DNA of 64,000 bases from Klebsiella africana. GTDB lineage: Bacteria > Pseudomonadota > Gammaproteobacteria > Enterobacterales > Enterobacteriaceae. The notes under the pieces are model-generated. The model saw only the letters and a program-made list of their open reading frames with translations, made no database searches and was not told the DNA's origin. A program made the translations under genes and the position numbers. Location: contig NZ_CP084874.1 in assembly GCF_020526085.1 (NCBI RefSeq), forward strand, positions 4,712,001-4,776,000, given 5' to 3'. Below are positions 8,265-18,384 of the stretch, piece by piece. Every line of letters begins with the position of its first letter. Position 1 is the stretch's first letter.

Positions 8265-9041
8265 ATGAATGCATACCCCGTTCTGTTCAGCAGAACGGCG
8301 GCTTCCTGCCGCCTGACGCTGAACCGCGAAGATAAATGTCACGCGATTAATGAAGAGATGATCGAATTACTCGATCGTTATTTAAGCGAAATAGAAAATG
8401 ACACCACATTACGGCTGGTGGAATTAACCGCCACCGGCGACAAATTCTTCTGCGCAGGCGGCGATATTAAATCCTGGTCCGCTTACTCGCCGCTGGATAT
8501 GGGCAGAAAGTGGATTAAACGCGGTAACGAAGTTTTTTCCCGCCTGCGCAATCTGCCACAGCTGACCGTCGCCAATATTAACGGCCATACCATCGGCGGC
8601 GGCATCGAACTGGCGCTGTGCTGCGATATTCGCATCGCGAGCCCGGCGGCCAAGTTCTCCACACCGGAAGTGACGCTCGGCATGATCCCCGGCTGGATGG
8701 GCATTGAACGCGTGCTTAACCAGGTGGGCCCCACGGTGGGCCGCCAGATGCTGATGCTCGGCAAACGCCTTACCGCCCAGCAGGCACAGGCGGCAGGCTT
8801 AATTAACGAGGTGGTCGAAAAAGCGCAGGTGGAGAGCTGGATGGCAAATCAGCTCACTACCGTGGAGAAATGCGGCCCGGTGGCGCTGGCGCATATTAAA
8901 CAGCTCATTCTGGCCCTCGAGAATAAACATGCGGATTATCCGCACCAGCTGCTGGCCGGATTGATGTCCGCCACCGAGGACTGCCAGCAGGCGACGCGCG
9001 CGTTCGCGGAAAAAGGCAATGTGACCTTCCGCAACCAGTAA
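8265..9041 (+). CDS. Enoyl-CoA hydratase/isomerase family protein
   Basis: Protein of 258 residues with the crotonase fold. The oxyanion-hole motifs CAGGDIKSW and GHTIGGGIELAL are present, as are both positions equivalent to the catalytic glutamates of enoyl-CoA hydratase (Glu in GGGIE and Glu in STPEVTLG), so hydratase chemistry is plausible. It indicates that the pathway passes through a CoA thioester, in line with the CoA-transferase encoded 10 bp downstream. It begins after AAGGATTAACC. The substrate is unknown. Confidence 0.9.
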   Translation: MNAYPVLFSRTAASCRLTLNREDKCHAINEEMIELLDRYLSEIENDTTLRLVELTATGDKFFCAGGDIKSWSAYSPLDMGRKWIKRGNEVFSRLRNLPQLTVANINGHTIGGGIELALCCDIRIASPAAKFSTPEVTLGMIPGWMGIERVLNQVGPTVGRQMLMLGKRLTAQQAQAAGLINEVVEKAQVESWMANQLTTVEKCGPVALAHIKQLILALENKHADYPHQLLAGLMSATEDCQQATRAFAEKGNVTFRNQ

Positions 9042-9051
9042 GGAATAAACG

Positions 9052-10593
9052 ATGAATAAAATGACAACGGCTGACGCGCTGGCTGCCCAGATTGAGGATG
9101 GCGCGACGATCGCTATCAGCGGTAACGGCGGCGGCATGGTGGAGGCCGATTATCTGCTGGCGGCGATCGAAAAACGCTTTCTGGAAACCGGCCATCCCTG
9201 CGATCTGACGCTGGTGCATTCCCTGGGTGTCGGCGATCGCGACAGCAAAGGCTCGAACCGTTTCGCTCACGCGAAAATGTTGAAACGGGTGATTGCCGGC
9301 CATTTTACCTGGTCGCCCAAGATGCAGGCGCTGGTGAAGAACGAAGAGATTGAAGCCTATTGCTTCCCCGGCGGGGTCATCCAGGCGCTGCTGCGCGAGA
9401 TCGGCGCCGGACGTCCGGGGCTTATCACCCACGTTGGCCTCGGCTCGTTCGTTGACCCGCGTCACGACGGCGGCAAATCCAATGCCATCACCCGCGAAGA
9501 TCTGGTGGAGCTTATCGAGATCGATGGCGAAACCAAACTGCGCTATCGCCCGTTTGCCGTCGATTACGCCATTGTGCGCGGGACCTATGCCGACGCGCGC
9601 GGCAACATCAGCCTCGAAGAAGAAGCCATCAACATGGATAGCTACTCGATGGCGCTGGCAGCGCATAACAGCGGCGGCAAGGTCTTTGCTCAGGTGCGCG
9701 ACGTGCTGGAAGCGGGCGCAATTGCCCCGCGTAACGTCACCCTGCCGGGGATCCTGGTAGACGGCATTGTGGAATATCGCGAACAGCCACAGACCTATCT
9801 CGGCGGCTACGACCTGACCATCAGCGGCCAACACCGCCGCCTCTGCTCCAGCGACGCCATTGAGCTGGTCAGCCATCCGGTACGCCGCCTGATCGCCCGC
9901 CGCGCGGCCCGCGAACTGGTTGCCGGTGCGTCCACCAACTTCGGCTTTGGTATTCCCGGCGGCATCCCCGGCATCGCGCTGCGCGAAGGCGTACCGTACC
10001 AGAGTTTATGGCTCAGCGTGGAGCAAGGCGTCCATAACGGCATGATGCTGGACGATGCGTTATTCGGTTGCGCACGCAACGCCGACGCCATTCTTCCTTC
10101 ACTGGATCAGTTTGAATTCTACAGCGGCGGTGGGATCGACATCACCTTCCTCGGCATGGGCGAGATGGATCAGTGCGGCAACGTCAATGTCTCCCACATC
10201 AACGGCAATCTGATTGGCCCCGGCGGCTTTCTGGAGATCGCTCAGAACGCCCGCAAGGTAGTGTTCTGCGGCACTTTCGACGCCAAAGGCAGCATAATTG
10301 ACGTTACTCCAGACGGCCTGCATATCACGCAGTCCGGGCAAATTCCCAAGCTGGTCGCCAACGTGGAAAAGATCACCTTTAGTGCCGATTACGCCCGTCA
10401 GAGCGGACAGGAAGTGCTGTATATCACCGAACGCGCAGTATTCCAGCTAACGGCTGAAGGTGTGGAGCTTACCGAAGTCGCCCCTGGGGTCAACATTGAG
10501 CGCGATATTCTGCCGTATATGGCGTTCCGGCCGATTATCAGGCACCCGCGTCTGATGGACAGCAACCTGTTTATGCCAATGGAGGAAGCATGA
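9052..10593 (+). CDS. Family I CoA-transferase (acetate/3-ketoacid type, YdiF-like)
   Basis: Protein of 513 residues with fused alpha and beta CoA-transferase domains, recognisably related to E. coli YdiF throughout (HVGLGSFVDPRHDGGK, YRPFAVDYAIVRGTYAD, NVNVSHINGNLIGPGGFLEI). The catalytic glutamate that carries the thioester is probably Glu324 in LSVEQGVHNG. It should activate a carboxylic acid by moving CoA from acetyl-CoA or another thioester. The start at 9052 follows AAGGAATAAACG. The stop overlaps the next start in ATGA (10590-10593), indicating translational coupling with the FAD enzyme. Confidence 0.9.
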   Translation: MNKMTTADALAAQIEDGATIAISGNGGGMVEADYLLAAIEKRFLETGHPCDLTLVHSLGVGDRDSKGSNRFAHAKMLKRVIAGHFTWSPKMQALVKNEEIEAYCFPGGVIQALLREIGAGRPGLITHVGLGSFVDPRHDGGKSNAITREDLVELIEIDGETKLRYRPFAVDYAIVRGTYADARGNISLEEEAINMDSYSMALAAHNSGGKVFAQVRDVLEAGAIAPRNVTLPGILVDGIVEYREQPQTYLGGYDLTISGQHRRLCSSDAIELVSHPVRRLIARRAARELVAGASTNFGFGIPGGIPGIALREGVPYQSLWLSVEQGVHNGMMLDDALFGCARNADAILPSLDQFEFYSGGGIDITFLGMGEMDQCGNVNVSHINGNLIGPGGFLEIAQNARKVVFCGTFDAKGSIIDVTPDGLHITQSGQIPKLVANVEKITFSADYARQSGQEVLYITERAVFQLTAEGVELTEVAPGVNIERDILPYMAFRPIIRHPRLMDSNLFMPMEEA

Positions 10594-12665
10594 GCCAGGT
10601 GAGTGACGCCATCCTTGATGCGCTGACGCACGTTGCTTTTCCGAAAGGCTTCGCCCAGGCAGAGCCCTCCTCGGTAGTGACCATTGATAACGTGACCTAT
10701 CCCGTCTGGCGGGCCGATGCGCTGGTCGTCGGCAGCGGTGCGGCCGGGCTGCGCGCGGCGGTGGAGCTTCAGCGTCGCCAGCAAAACGTCCTGCTGGCGA
10801 CGGCGGGCCTCTATATGGGCACCTCCGCCTGCTCCGGTTCGGATAAGCAGACGTTGTTCACCGCAGCCACCGCGGGCAATGGCGATAACTTCGTTGCGCT
10901 GGCGGAGGCGTTAGCCAGCGGCGGAGCGATGGATCTCGATACTGCCTATGTGGAAGCCGTCGGCTCGTTACATACGTTGGGGGGATTACAATATCTCGGT
11001 CTGGAGCTGCCGGAAGATCGCTACGGCGCCATTCTGCGTTACCAGACGGACCACGACGAGGCCGGTCGGGCCACCTCCTGCGGACCGCGCACCTCGCGTC
11101 TGATGGTGAAGGTACTGCTCGGTGAGGTGAAACGGCTGGGGATCCCGCTGTTAACCAGCGCAACCATCATTAAGCTGCTGCACCAGCGCGATGCCTCTGG
11201 CGTTGACCGTGTGGCTGGCGCAATTCTGGCGACCGGTTCACGGGCCTGGAATACATCCGGCCTGGCGATTGTCACCGCGCCGAATGTCGTCCTGGCTACC
11301 GGCGGCCCGGGGGAGCTGTATCGCGACAGCGTTTACCCACATAAATGTTTTGGCTCGCTGGGACTGGCGCTGGAAGAAGGGATCACGCTCGCTAATCTGA
11401 CGGAAAGCCAGTTCGGCATCGGTACGCCGCGCAGCGCTTTTCCGTGGAATTTATCCGGCACCTATGTGCAAGTGATCCCATATATCTACTCCGTGGATAA
11501 CGAAGGTAACGAACATAACTTTCTGGCTGACTACTACCGTACCACCCAGGAGCTGGCGTCGAACATCTTTCGCAAGGGATACCAGTGGCCATTCCATGCC
11601 ACCAGAGTGCTGGACTTTGGCTCCAGTCTGCTGGATATGGCCGTCGCGCACGAGCAGCAATTGGGCCGCAAAATCTATATGGATTTTCTGCGCAACCCGC
11701 AGCCGGTACCGGGCGACCTGCCTTTCTCGCTCGACCGGCTCGACAACGACGTTCGCGCCTATCTGGAGAACAACGACGCGCTGGCCGCGCTGCCCATCGA
11801 ACGCCTGCAGCGGATGAATCCCTTATCCATCAGCCTGTACAGCATGCATGGCCACGATCTCACCCAGGCGCCGCTGCAGTTTGCCATGAATAATCAGCAT
11901 ATGAATGGCGGTATTGAGGTCGATATCTGGGGACAGACTTCGCTGCCCGGCTGCTTTGCGGTCGGCGAAGTGGCCGGTACGCACGGCGTGACCCGCCCCG
12001 GTGGGGCCGCGTTGAACGCCGGACAGGTCTTTGCCGTGCGTCTGGCGCGCTATATCGCCGAAGCGGGCTGGCGAGGGGAAAGCGACGCGGTGGAAGCGCT
12101 CGCTACCGGCCCCCTCAAGCAGATTAATGCGGTGATCCAACAGGCGTTGGATAACGCCTCAGGGCGCTCGTTATCAAGTCTGAGAGAGGAAATACAGGCG
12201 CGGATGTCTGATTACGCCGGATTTATCTGTCATGTGGACACCATCTGCCCGGCCGCGCAGGAGGCCCGGCAGCTGCTGGCAAGCCTCGCCCATGACGCCC
12301 TCTCAATTCAGCACCTGGCTGAGATCCCGGGGCTTTTCATGTGGCGTCAACTGACGATGGCCTCGGCGGCTATCCTGACCATGCTGGAGGAGTATGTCGC
12401 CGCAGGCGGCGGAAGCCGGGGCGCGCGAATTATTCTTGACCCGCAAGGTGACTCCCTGCCGTTAACCCGCCACGGCCCCTTAGCGCAATGGCGTTTTCGG
12501 ACAGAACAACAGGCCGACAAAAAGACGAAGCTCACCATTCAGTATCGGGAAAATAAATTTATTTTCCAGCAACAATCATTAAGAAAATTACCGGATTTAA
12601 AAGGTAATTATTTTGAAAAGAACTGGCCTGATTTTCTCTGTGGAGAAATATACCGCAAGCAGTAA
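10590..12665 (+). CDS. FAD-dependent oxidoreductase, fumarate reductase/succinate dehydrogenase flavoprotein-like
   Basis: Protein of 691 residues. The dinucleotide-binding motif DALVVGSGAAGLRAAVEL lies at about residues 45-62, and the FAD_binding_2 signature is at the end of the domain (CFAVGEVAGTHGVTRPGGAA). It resembles soluble flavoproteins of the fumarate reductase / L-aspartate oxidase / 3-ketosteroid dehydrogenase group, enzymes that add or remove hydrogen across a C-C bond next to a carbonyl. No Fe-S or membrane-anchor partner is encoded alongside, so its electron partner is unknown. The last 40 codons are AT-rich. The start overlaps the CoA-transferase stop. Confidence 0.85.
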   Translation: MSQVSDAILDALTHVAFPKGFAQAEPSSVVTIDNVTYPVWRADALVVGSGAAGLRAAVELQRRQQNVLLATAGLYMGTSACSGSDKQTLFTAATAGNGDNFVALAEALASGGAMDLDTAYVEAVGSLHTLGGLQYLGLELPEDRYGAILRYQTDHDEAGRATSCGPRTSRLMVKVLLGEVKRLGIPLLTSATIIKLLHQRDASGVDRVAGAILATGSRAWNTSGLAIVTAPNVVLATGGPGELYRDSVYPHKCFGSLGLALEEGITLANLTESQFGIGTPRSAFPWNLSGTYVQVIPYIYSVDNEGNEHNFLADYYRTTQELASNIFRKGYQWPFHATRVLDFGSSLLDMAVAHEQQLGRKIYMDFLRNPQPVPGDLPFSLDRLDNDVRAYLENNDALAALPIERLQRMNPLSISLYSMHGHDLTQAPLQFAMNNQHMNGGIEVDIWGQTSLPGCFAVGEVAGTHGVTRPGGAALNAGQVFAVRLARYIAEAGWRGESDAVEALATGPLKQINAVIQQALDNASGRSLSSLREEIQARMSDYAGFICHVDTICPAAQEARQLLASLAHDALSIQHLAEIPGLFMWRQLTMASAAILTMLEEYVAAGGGSRGARIILDPQGDSLPLTRHGPLAQWRFRTEQQADKKTKLTIQYRENKFIFQQQSLRKLPDLKGNYFEKNWPDFLCGEIYRKQ

Positions 12666-12715
12666 CTTATAAAGTATTTAATCTTTCTTGTACCCTACCT
12701 GTTAAGGTGACTAAT

Positions 12716-13993
12716 ATGAAAATAAAAGGACTCCGATGGTGGATAATCGGTTTGGTCGCGCTGGGCACTGCCATTAACTATCTGGCAAGAAGTTCTCTTA
12801 GCGTCGCTGCATCGACATTATTTACTGAGTTACATATTACTGAACAGCAATATTCATGGGTCATAATGTCATTCCAGATGGCCTATACCTTAGCGCAATC
12901 GGTCTGCGGATATATTTTAGACTCGATTGGTTTACGTATTGGTTTCTTTATTTTTGCCCTCGCCTGGTCATTTGCTAACATGGCGCATGCGCTGGCGATT
13001 AACTGGCAGTCATTGGCGTTCTGCCGCGGTCTGCTTGGCCTGAGTGAATCAGCCGCGATCCCGGCGGGTATCAAAGCCACATCGGAATGGTTTCCTTCGA
13101 AAGAGCGCGGCATCGCCGGCGGTTTATTCAATATTGGGACATCCCTCGGCGCGATGCTGGCGCCACCGATTGTGGTATGGGCGATTATCTATATGCACTG
13201 GCAGTTCGCCTTTATTTTCACAGGTTCATTCGGGCTTATCTTTGCCTTTTTATGGCTGTTTTTATATCGCCCACCAGAAAAACATAAATGGATATCCGAA
13301 GAAGAAAAGCAATATATTGCCGCCGGTCAGGAAAAGGAATTACAGTCTGATGGCGATAAACGTCCACCGCTGAGAGCGCTGCTAAAACAGCGTAATTTCT
13401 GGGGCATTGCCATGACCCGCTTTCTGTCGGATCCCGTCTGGGGAACGTTGAGTTTCTGGTTGCCGTTATATTTAATCCAGGTCCGCCACCTGCCATTAAA
13501 AGAAATCGCGATGTTTGCCTGGCTCCCCTTCCTGGCAGCGGATATCGGCTGCGTGGCGGGAGGCGTGCTTTCTAATCTGCTAATCACAAAATTTAACGTC
13601 ACGACGGTCAATTCCCGACGGATAGGTTTTACGATTGGCGCGCTACTGATGACCTCGTTGTCCGCCGTCGGCTTTGTGGAAAACGTCTACTTTGCCATCG
13701 CATTAATTAGCCTTGGCGGTTTTGCCCATCAGATGCTGTCGACCATGGCGATGACCTTAGCTTCCGATCTGTTTAAAAAGAACCAGGTTGCTACCGTCAG
13801 CGGTATGGCAGGCTCTGCCGCCTGGCTGGGACAGCTGCTCTTCACCATGGTGATGGGGCTGCTGGTGCATCAGATTGGCTACACGCCCTTCTTTATTGCG
13901 CTCAGTATTCTCGACCTTATTGCGGCGGCTATTATCTGGCTAACGGTTATCGATCCGCAGCGCGCCGTCAGAGAGCCAATACTCACCACCTGA
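12716..13993 (+). CDS. MFS transporter, anion:cation symporter type
   Basis: ATG at 12716 follows AAGG with 8 bp spacing, giving 425 residues; a GTG at 12707 is less likely. Twelve membrane segments, with an ACS-like first helix region (AINYLARSSLSVAAS) and the loop 2-3 region around GYILDSIGLRIGF. ACS carriers such as DgoT or ExuT take up organic anions with protons, so this is the probable importer of the operon's substrate, an organic acid. It lies 50 bp after the FAD gene. The N-terminal part is AT-rich like the TetR gene. The typical ACS Asp (YLDR) is Ala here. Confidence 0.85.
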   Translation: MKIKGLRWWIIGLVALGTAINYLARSSLSVAASTLFTELHITEQQYSWVIMSFQMAYTLAQSVCGYILDSIGLRIGFFIFALAWSFANMAHALAINWQSLAFCRGLLGLSESAAIPAGIKATSEWFPSKERGIAGGLFNIGTSLGAMLAPPIVVWAIIYMHWQFAFIFTGSFGLIFAFLWLFLYRPPEKHKWISEEEKQYIAAGQEKELQSDGDKRPPLRALLKQRNFWGIAMTRFLSDPVWGTLSFWLPLYLIQVRHLPLKEIAMFAWLPFLAADIGCVAGGVLSNLLITKFNVTTVNSRRIGFTIGALLMTSLSAVGFVENVYFAIALISLGGFAHQMLSTMAMTLASDLFKKNQVATVSGMAGSAAWLGQLLFTMVMGLLVHQIGYTPFFIALSILDLIAAAIIWLTVIDPQRAVREPILTT

Positions 13994-13999
13994 CGTAAA

Positions 14000-14024
14000 T
14001 CGTTCCGGCGCCATGCCGGGACGA
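14000..14024 (+). terminator. Possible operon-end hairpin
   Basis: Arms TCGTTCCGGC and GCCGGGACGA form a 10-bp stem with one G-T wobble, starting 7 bp after the MFS stop codon. No T-run follows, so if it ends transcription it is not a canonical intrinsic terminator. Confidence 0.35.
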
Positions 14025-14175
14025 AACACGCCAGAGCCATACATCATCTCCTGATACAGACTTTCATCTGAACAGGGGTCACCACAGCGCTGTCTGCTGC
14101 GACTTCTTGCTCTATACGTGTTGAATGATTCCCCGGAACAGGGTAAGAAAAAACAGAATAACAATGAAAGGCGCT

Positions 14176-14205
14176 AAAAAGCAAAACGCCGGCACAAGGC
14201 CGGCG
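14176..14205 (-). terminator. Terminator of the rpsF-priB-rpsR-rplI operon
   Basis: On the minus strand a CGCCGGC/GCCGGCG 7-bp stem with a 5-base loop is followed by TTTTGCTTTTT, about 30 bp after the rplI stop. Confidence 0.85.
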
Positions 14206-14235
14206 ATTTGTTGTTACCAGAACGTCAGAGGCCGA

Positions 14236-14697
<462 letters not shown>

Positions 14698-14726
14698 TCA
14701 AAGTCGTATTAATGGACCGTGACCGA

Positions 14727-15273
<547 letters not shown>

Positions 15274-15278
15274 CAGGA

Positions 15279-15692
<414 letters not shown>

Positions 15693-15714
15693 TTATTCAG
15701 CCTCCTGTCTGGGT

Positions 15715-15758
15715 CAGCCGCGGCCCATGGAGGCAAGGAACGTGTTAAAGGGCGGCTG
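15715..15758 (-). ncRNA. rpsF leader, S6:S18-binding autoregulatory RNA
   Basis: In the rpsF 5' UTR the arms CAGCCGC (15752-15758, read on the minus strand) and GCGGCTG (15715-15721) pair. The stem continues through a short pairing interrupted on the 3' side by CC before the GCGG run, giving the bulged CCG expected of the S6:S18 leader motif. In bacteria that carry it the ribosomal S6:S18 dimer binds this bulge and represses the operon. The assignment rests on position plus visible pairing; a covariance-model search was not run. Confidence 0.75.
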
Positions 15759-15773
15759 AAAAATTGACGCGTC

Positions 15774-15802
15774 ATTCTAATGGCGGCCCCTCAGGAACAC
15801 AA
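15774..15802 (-). promoter_or_regulatory. rpsF operon promoter
   Basis: On the minus strand TTGTGT (15797-15802), 17-bp spacer, TAGAAT (15774-15779), followed by a GC-rich discriminator with GACGCGTC, as is usual for stringently controlled ribosomal promoters. The resulting leader is about 95 nt. The rest of the 340-bp gap between rpsF and yjfY (15675-16014) holds nothing else I could assign except the yjfY upstream region. Confidence 0.65.
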
Positions 15803-16014
15803 GCGCATTTGCACAAATAATTCGCACTAAGCGCCAAGCTGGGCTAAGTGGGTGATTTAAAATTAACCAATAAAGGAAGCGGCATTTTTTTGAACAACTG
15901 CATCAGAAAAGGTCGCCATGCGATGAACGCGCAGCGATTACACTTATATCAAAGCCTAACGACCACAGGAGAGCCCCGAGTCAGTGTCAGGACTGTCAGT
16001 CAGGAGCGTAGTAT

Positions 16015-16290
16015 ATGAAACTGAAAATCATCGCCATGATGGCTGCGCTTTTCTTCAGCGCCAACGCGCTGGCAGCTATCCAAATCACCGAACGTCAGGC
16101 CCGCAACATGGACGACGTGCAGAGCCTCGGCGTTATCTATATCAATCATAACATGGCCACTGAGCACGAGGCCGAACAGGCCCTTAGCCAGCTGAGCGAT
16201 GCGCAGGGGGCAAAATACTTTCAGCCCATCCTGATGCACGAACCAGAAACCAACGGCCCGCTTCGCGCCAGCGCGGTGATATACCGTTAG
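16015..16290 (+). CDS. yjfY: DUF1471 (YhcN) family periplasmic protein YjfY
   Basis: Protein of 91 residues with a signal peptide (MKLKIIAMMAALFFSANALA, cleavage after ALA), then the small DUF1471/YhcN domain ending in SAVIYR. Length and position beside rpsF match E. coli yjfY. Family members (BhsA, McbA, YhcN, BsmA) are linked to stress and biofilm responses; the precise role of YjfY is unknown. It is divergent from rpsF. Two further relatives, bsmA and yjfN, are encoded at 25.3-26.0 kb. Confidence 0.9.
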   Translation: MKLKIIAMMAALFFSANALAAIQITERQARNMDDVQSLGVIYINHNMATEHEAEQALSQLSDAQGAKYFQPILMHEPETNGPLRASAVIYR

Positions 16291-16303
16291 CGCCAGGCCG
16301 ACT

Positions 16304-16330
16304 CTTCGCCTCTCTTCGCGAGGGGCGAAG
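16304..16330 (+). terminator. Probable terminator of yjfY
   Basis: Arms CTTCGCCTCTC and GAGGGGCGAAG form an 11-bp stem with one wobble around a 5-base loop, starting 14 bp after the yjfY stop. The following GGTTTTC gives only a short T-run. Confidence 0.6.
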
Positions 16331-16438
16331 CGAGGTTTTCACCTAAACGCAATTGAGAATTATTTTACAAAGCGACTTATCAGCGTCATCGCAACCTGAT
16401 TTAATCAGCACTCGCCATTTGATAATCAGGAGTGATTG

Positions 16439-17632
16439 ATGGTTCCGCGTTTCGCCACCTTAGGCCGCATCCCCAAAGGCGTTTGGGTACTTGGCGGCGT
16501 CAGCCTGCTGATGGATGTCTCCTCCGAGATGATCCACAGCCTCTTACCGCTGTTTATGGCCACCACTCTCGGCGCCAGCGTGATAATTATCGGTCTTATC
16601 GAGGGACTGGCGGAAGCCACCGCCCTGATCCTGAAAGTCTTCTCCGGCGCGATCAGCGACTATGTCGGCAAGCGTAAAGGACTGGCGCTGCTGGGCTACG
16701 GCCTGGGCGCGCTCAGTAAGCCGCTGTTTGCCATCGCCCCAACCGCCGGGGTAGTGTTTAGCGCCCGCATGATTGACCGCGTAGGCAAAGGTATTCGCGG
16801 CGCGCCGCGCGATGCGCTGGTCGCCGACGTCACCCCGCCGGAGATCCGCGGTGCAGCCTACGGACTACGCCAGGCGCTGGATACCGTCGGAGCCTTTCTC
16901 GGCCCGCTGCTGGCGGTGTTGCTGATGTTTATCTGGGCCAACGATTTTCACGCTATTTTCTGGGTGGCGGTCATTCCCGCCGTGCTCTCCATTCTCCTGC
17001 TCGGATTTGGCCTGCAGGAGCCAAAATCCGCCATCGCGCATAAACGCAGCAATCCGCTGAAGCGCGAAAACCTGAAAAAGCTCTCCGCCGCCTACTGGTG
17101 GGTGGTCGCGATCGGCAGCATCTTCACCCTCGCCCGCTTCAGCGAAGCCTTTCTGGTACTGCGTGCCCAGCAGATGGAGATCCCGCTCTATACCATCCCG
17201 CTGGTGATGGTGGCGATGAACCTGGTCTACAGCCTCACAGCCTACCCGTTCGGCAAACTCTCAGACAGTATGAGCCACAGCAAACTGCTGCAGTGGGGAC
17301 TGCTGGTGCTGATCCTCGCCGATATCGTGCTGGCGCTCAGCGGCCACTGGAGTACGCTGCTGATCGGCGTCGCGCTGTGGGGGATTCATATGGGAATGAC
17401 CCAGGGCCTGCTGGCGGCGATGGTCGCCCATACGGCGCCGCCCGAGCTACGCGGTACGGCGTTCGGTATGTTTAACCTGATGAGCGGCCTGGCGCTGCTG
17501 CTGGCCAGTACCGGCGCGGGGGTACTGTGGGAAACCTTCGGCGCCGCCTCGACGTTTTACGCCGGGGCGATAATTTGCGTGGTCACGCTCATCGGCATGC
17601 GCGTGATGCCGTCGGCCTATCGTCAGGATTAA
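16439..17632 (+). CDS. MFS transporter of unknown substrate
   Basis: ATG at 16439 follows AGGAG with a 6-bp spacer and gives 397 residues with twelve membrane segments. The MFS motif A is present in loop 2-3 (GAISDYVGKRKG), and a second conserved stretch GKGIRGAPRDALVADV follows. The sequence resembles drug-efflux-like MFS proteins, but the substrate cannot be inferred. In the E. coli order yjfY directly neighbours ulaF; here this gene is inserted between them. It is convergent with the ula operon and its stop codon touches the ula terminator. Confidence 0.85.
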   Translation: MVPRFATLGRIPKGVWVLGGVSLLMDVSSEMIHSLLPLFMATTLGASVIIIGLIEGLAEATALILKVFSGAISDYVGKRKGLALLGYGLGALSKPLFAIAPTAGVVFSARMIDRVGKGIRGAPRDALVADVTPPEIRGAAYGLRQALDTVGAFLGPLLAVLLMFIWANDFHAIFWVAVIPAVLSILLLGFGLQEPKSAIAHKRSNPLKRENLKKLSAAYWWVVAIGSIFTLARFSEAFLVLRAQQMEIPLYTIPLVMVAMNLVYSLTAYPFGKLSDSMSHSKLLQWGLLVLILADIVLALSGHWSTLLIGVALWGIHMGMTQGLLAAMVAHTAPPELRGTAFGMFNLMSGLALLLASTGAGVLWETFGAASTFYAGAIICVVTLIGMRVMPSAYRQD

Positions 17633-17690
17633 AAAAACGGCTCCGGGGCCAGACCAGTTGCTTCACCATGAGGGGTGAAAGCCCCGGAGC
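17631..17690 (-). terminator. Terminator of the ulaABCDEF operon
   Basis: On the minus strand the arms GCTCCGGGG and CCCCGGAGC form a 9-bp outer stem that encloses a second small hairpin (CTTTCACC/GGTGAAG region), followed by CCGTTTTTTT. The hairpin begins about 8 bp after the ulaF stop, and the T-run overlaps the end of the convergent MFS gene. Confidence 0.8.
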
Positions 17691-17697
17691 GCGCTGC

Positions 17698-18384
17698 TTA
17701 CTTCTGCCCGTAATAGGCGTTTGGCCCGTGTTTACGCAGAAAATGCTTTTCCATCAGCCAGCTGTCGATTGGCTGCAACTGCGGATTAATACCGCGGGCA
17801 ATCCACGCCATGCGCGCTACCTCTTCCATCACCACCGCGTTGTGTACCGCCTCGTGGGCGTCTTTGCCCCAGGCAAATGGCCCGTGCTGATAGACGACGA
17901 TCCCCGGGGTATGCAGCGGATTGGCCTCACCCAGCGTTTCAATAATCACCTGCCCGGTGTTCAGCTCGTAGGCTTCGTCCACCTCCTGTGCGCTAAGCGC
18001 GCGAGTGCAGGGGATATCACCGAAGAAGTAGTCCGCATGGGTGGTGCCGAGCGCCGGGATCGCCAGCCCCGCCTGCGCCCAGGCGGTGGCATGCGTCGAG
18101 TGGGTATGCACCACTCCGCCAAGGTCGGGATAGCGGCGATAGAGCGCCAGATGGGTGGCGGTATCAGAGGAAGGACGCCAACGCCCATCCACCACGTTGC
18201 CCTCAAGATCGACTACCGTCATATCCTCGACGGTCATTGATTCGTAGGCGACGCCGCTGGGCTTAATCACCACCAGCCCCCGCTGCCGGTCGATGGCGCT
18301 GACGTTGCCCCAGGTGAAGGTCACCAGGCCGTAGCGCGGCAGATCCATATTGGCCTCGAATACCTGCTGTTTCAGCTGTCGCAT
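17698..18384 (-). CDS. ulaF: L-ribulose-5-phosphate 4-epimerase UlaF
   Basis: Protein of 228 residues of the class II aldolase/epimerase family. Zinc-binding histidines are visible in [12 protein letters not shown], and the sequence includes [20 protein letters not shown] near the start. It converts L-ribulose-5-phosphate to D-xylulose-5-phosphate, the last step of anaerobic L-ascorbate use, feeding the pentose phosphate pathway. Paralogous to AraD and SgbE; context assigns it to ula. Its start codon overlaps the ulaE stop by one base. Confidence 0.97.
   Translation of the reverse strand: MRQLKQQVFEANMDLPRYGLVTFTWGNVSAIDRQRGLVVIKPSGVAYESMTVEDMTVVDLEGNVVDGRWRPSSDTATHLALYRRYPDLGGVVHTHSTHATAWAQAGLAIPALGTTHADYFFGDIPCTRALSAQEVDEAYELNTGQVIIETLGEANPLHTPGIVVYQHGPFAWGKDAHEAVHNAVVMEEVARMAWIARGINPQLQPIDSWLMEKHFLRKHGPNAYYGQK

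Noticed and set aside
13994..14175. A short minus-strand frame after the MFS gene as a small gene
   Set aside because: It lacks a ribosome site and overlaps the end of the MFS gene; its composition is not gene-like.
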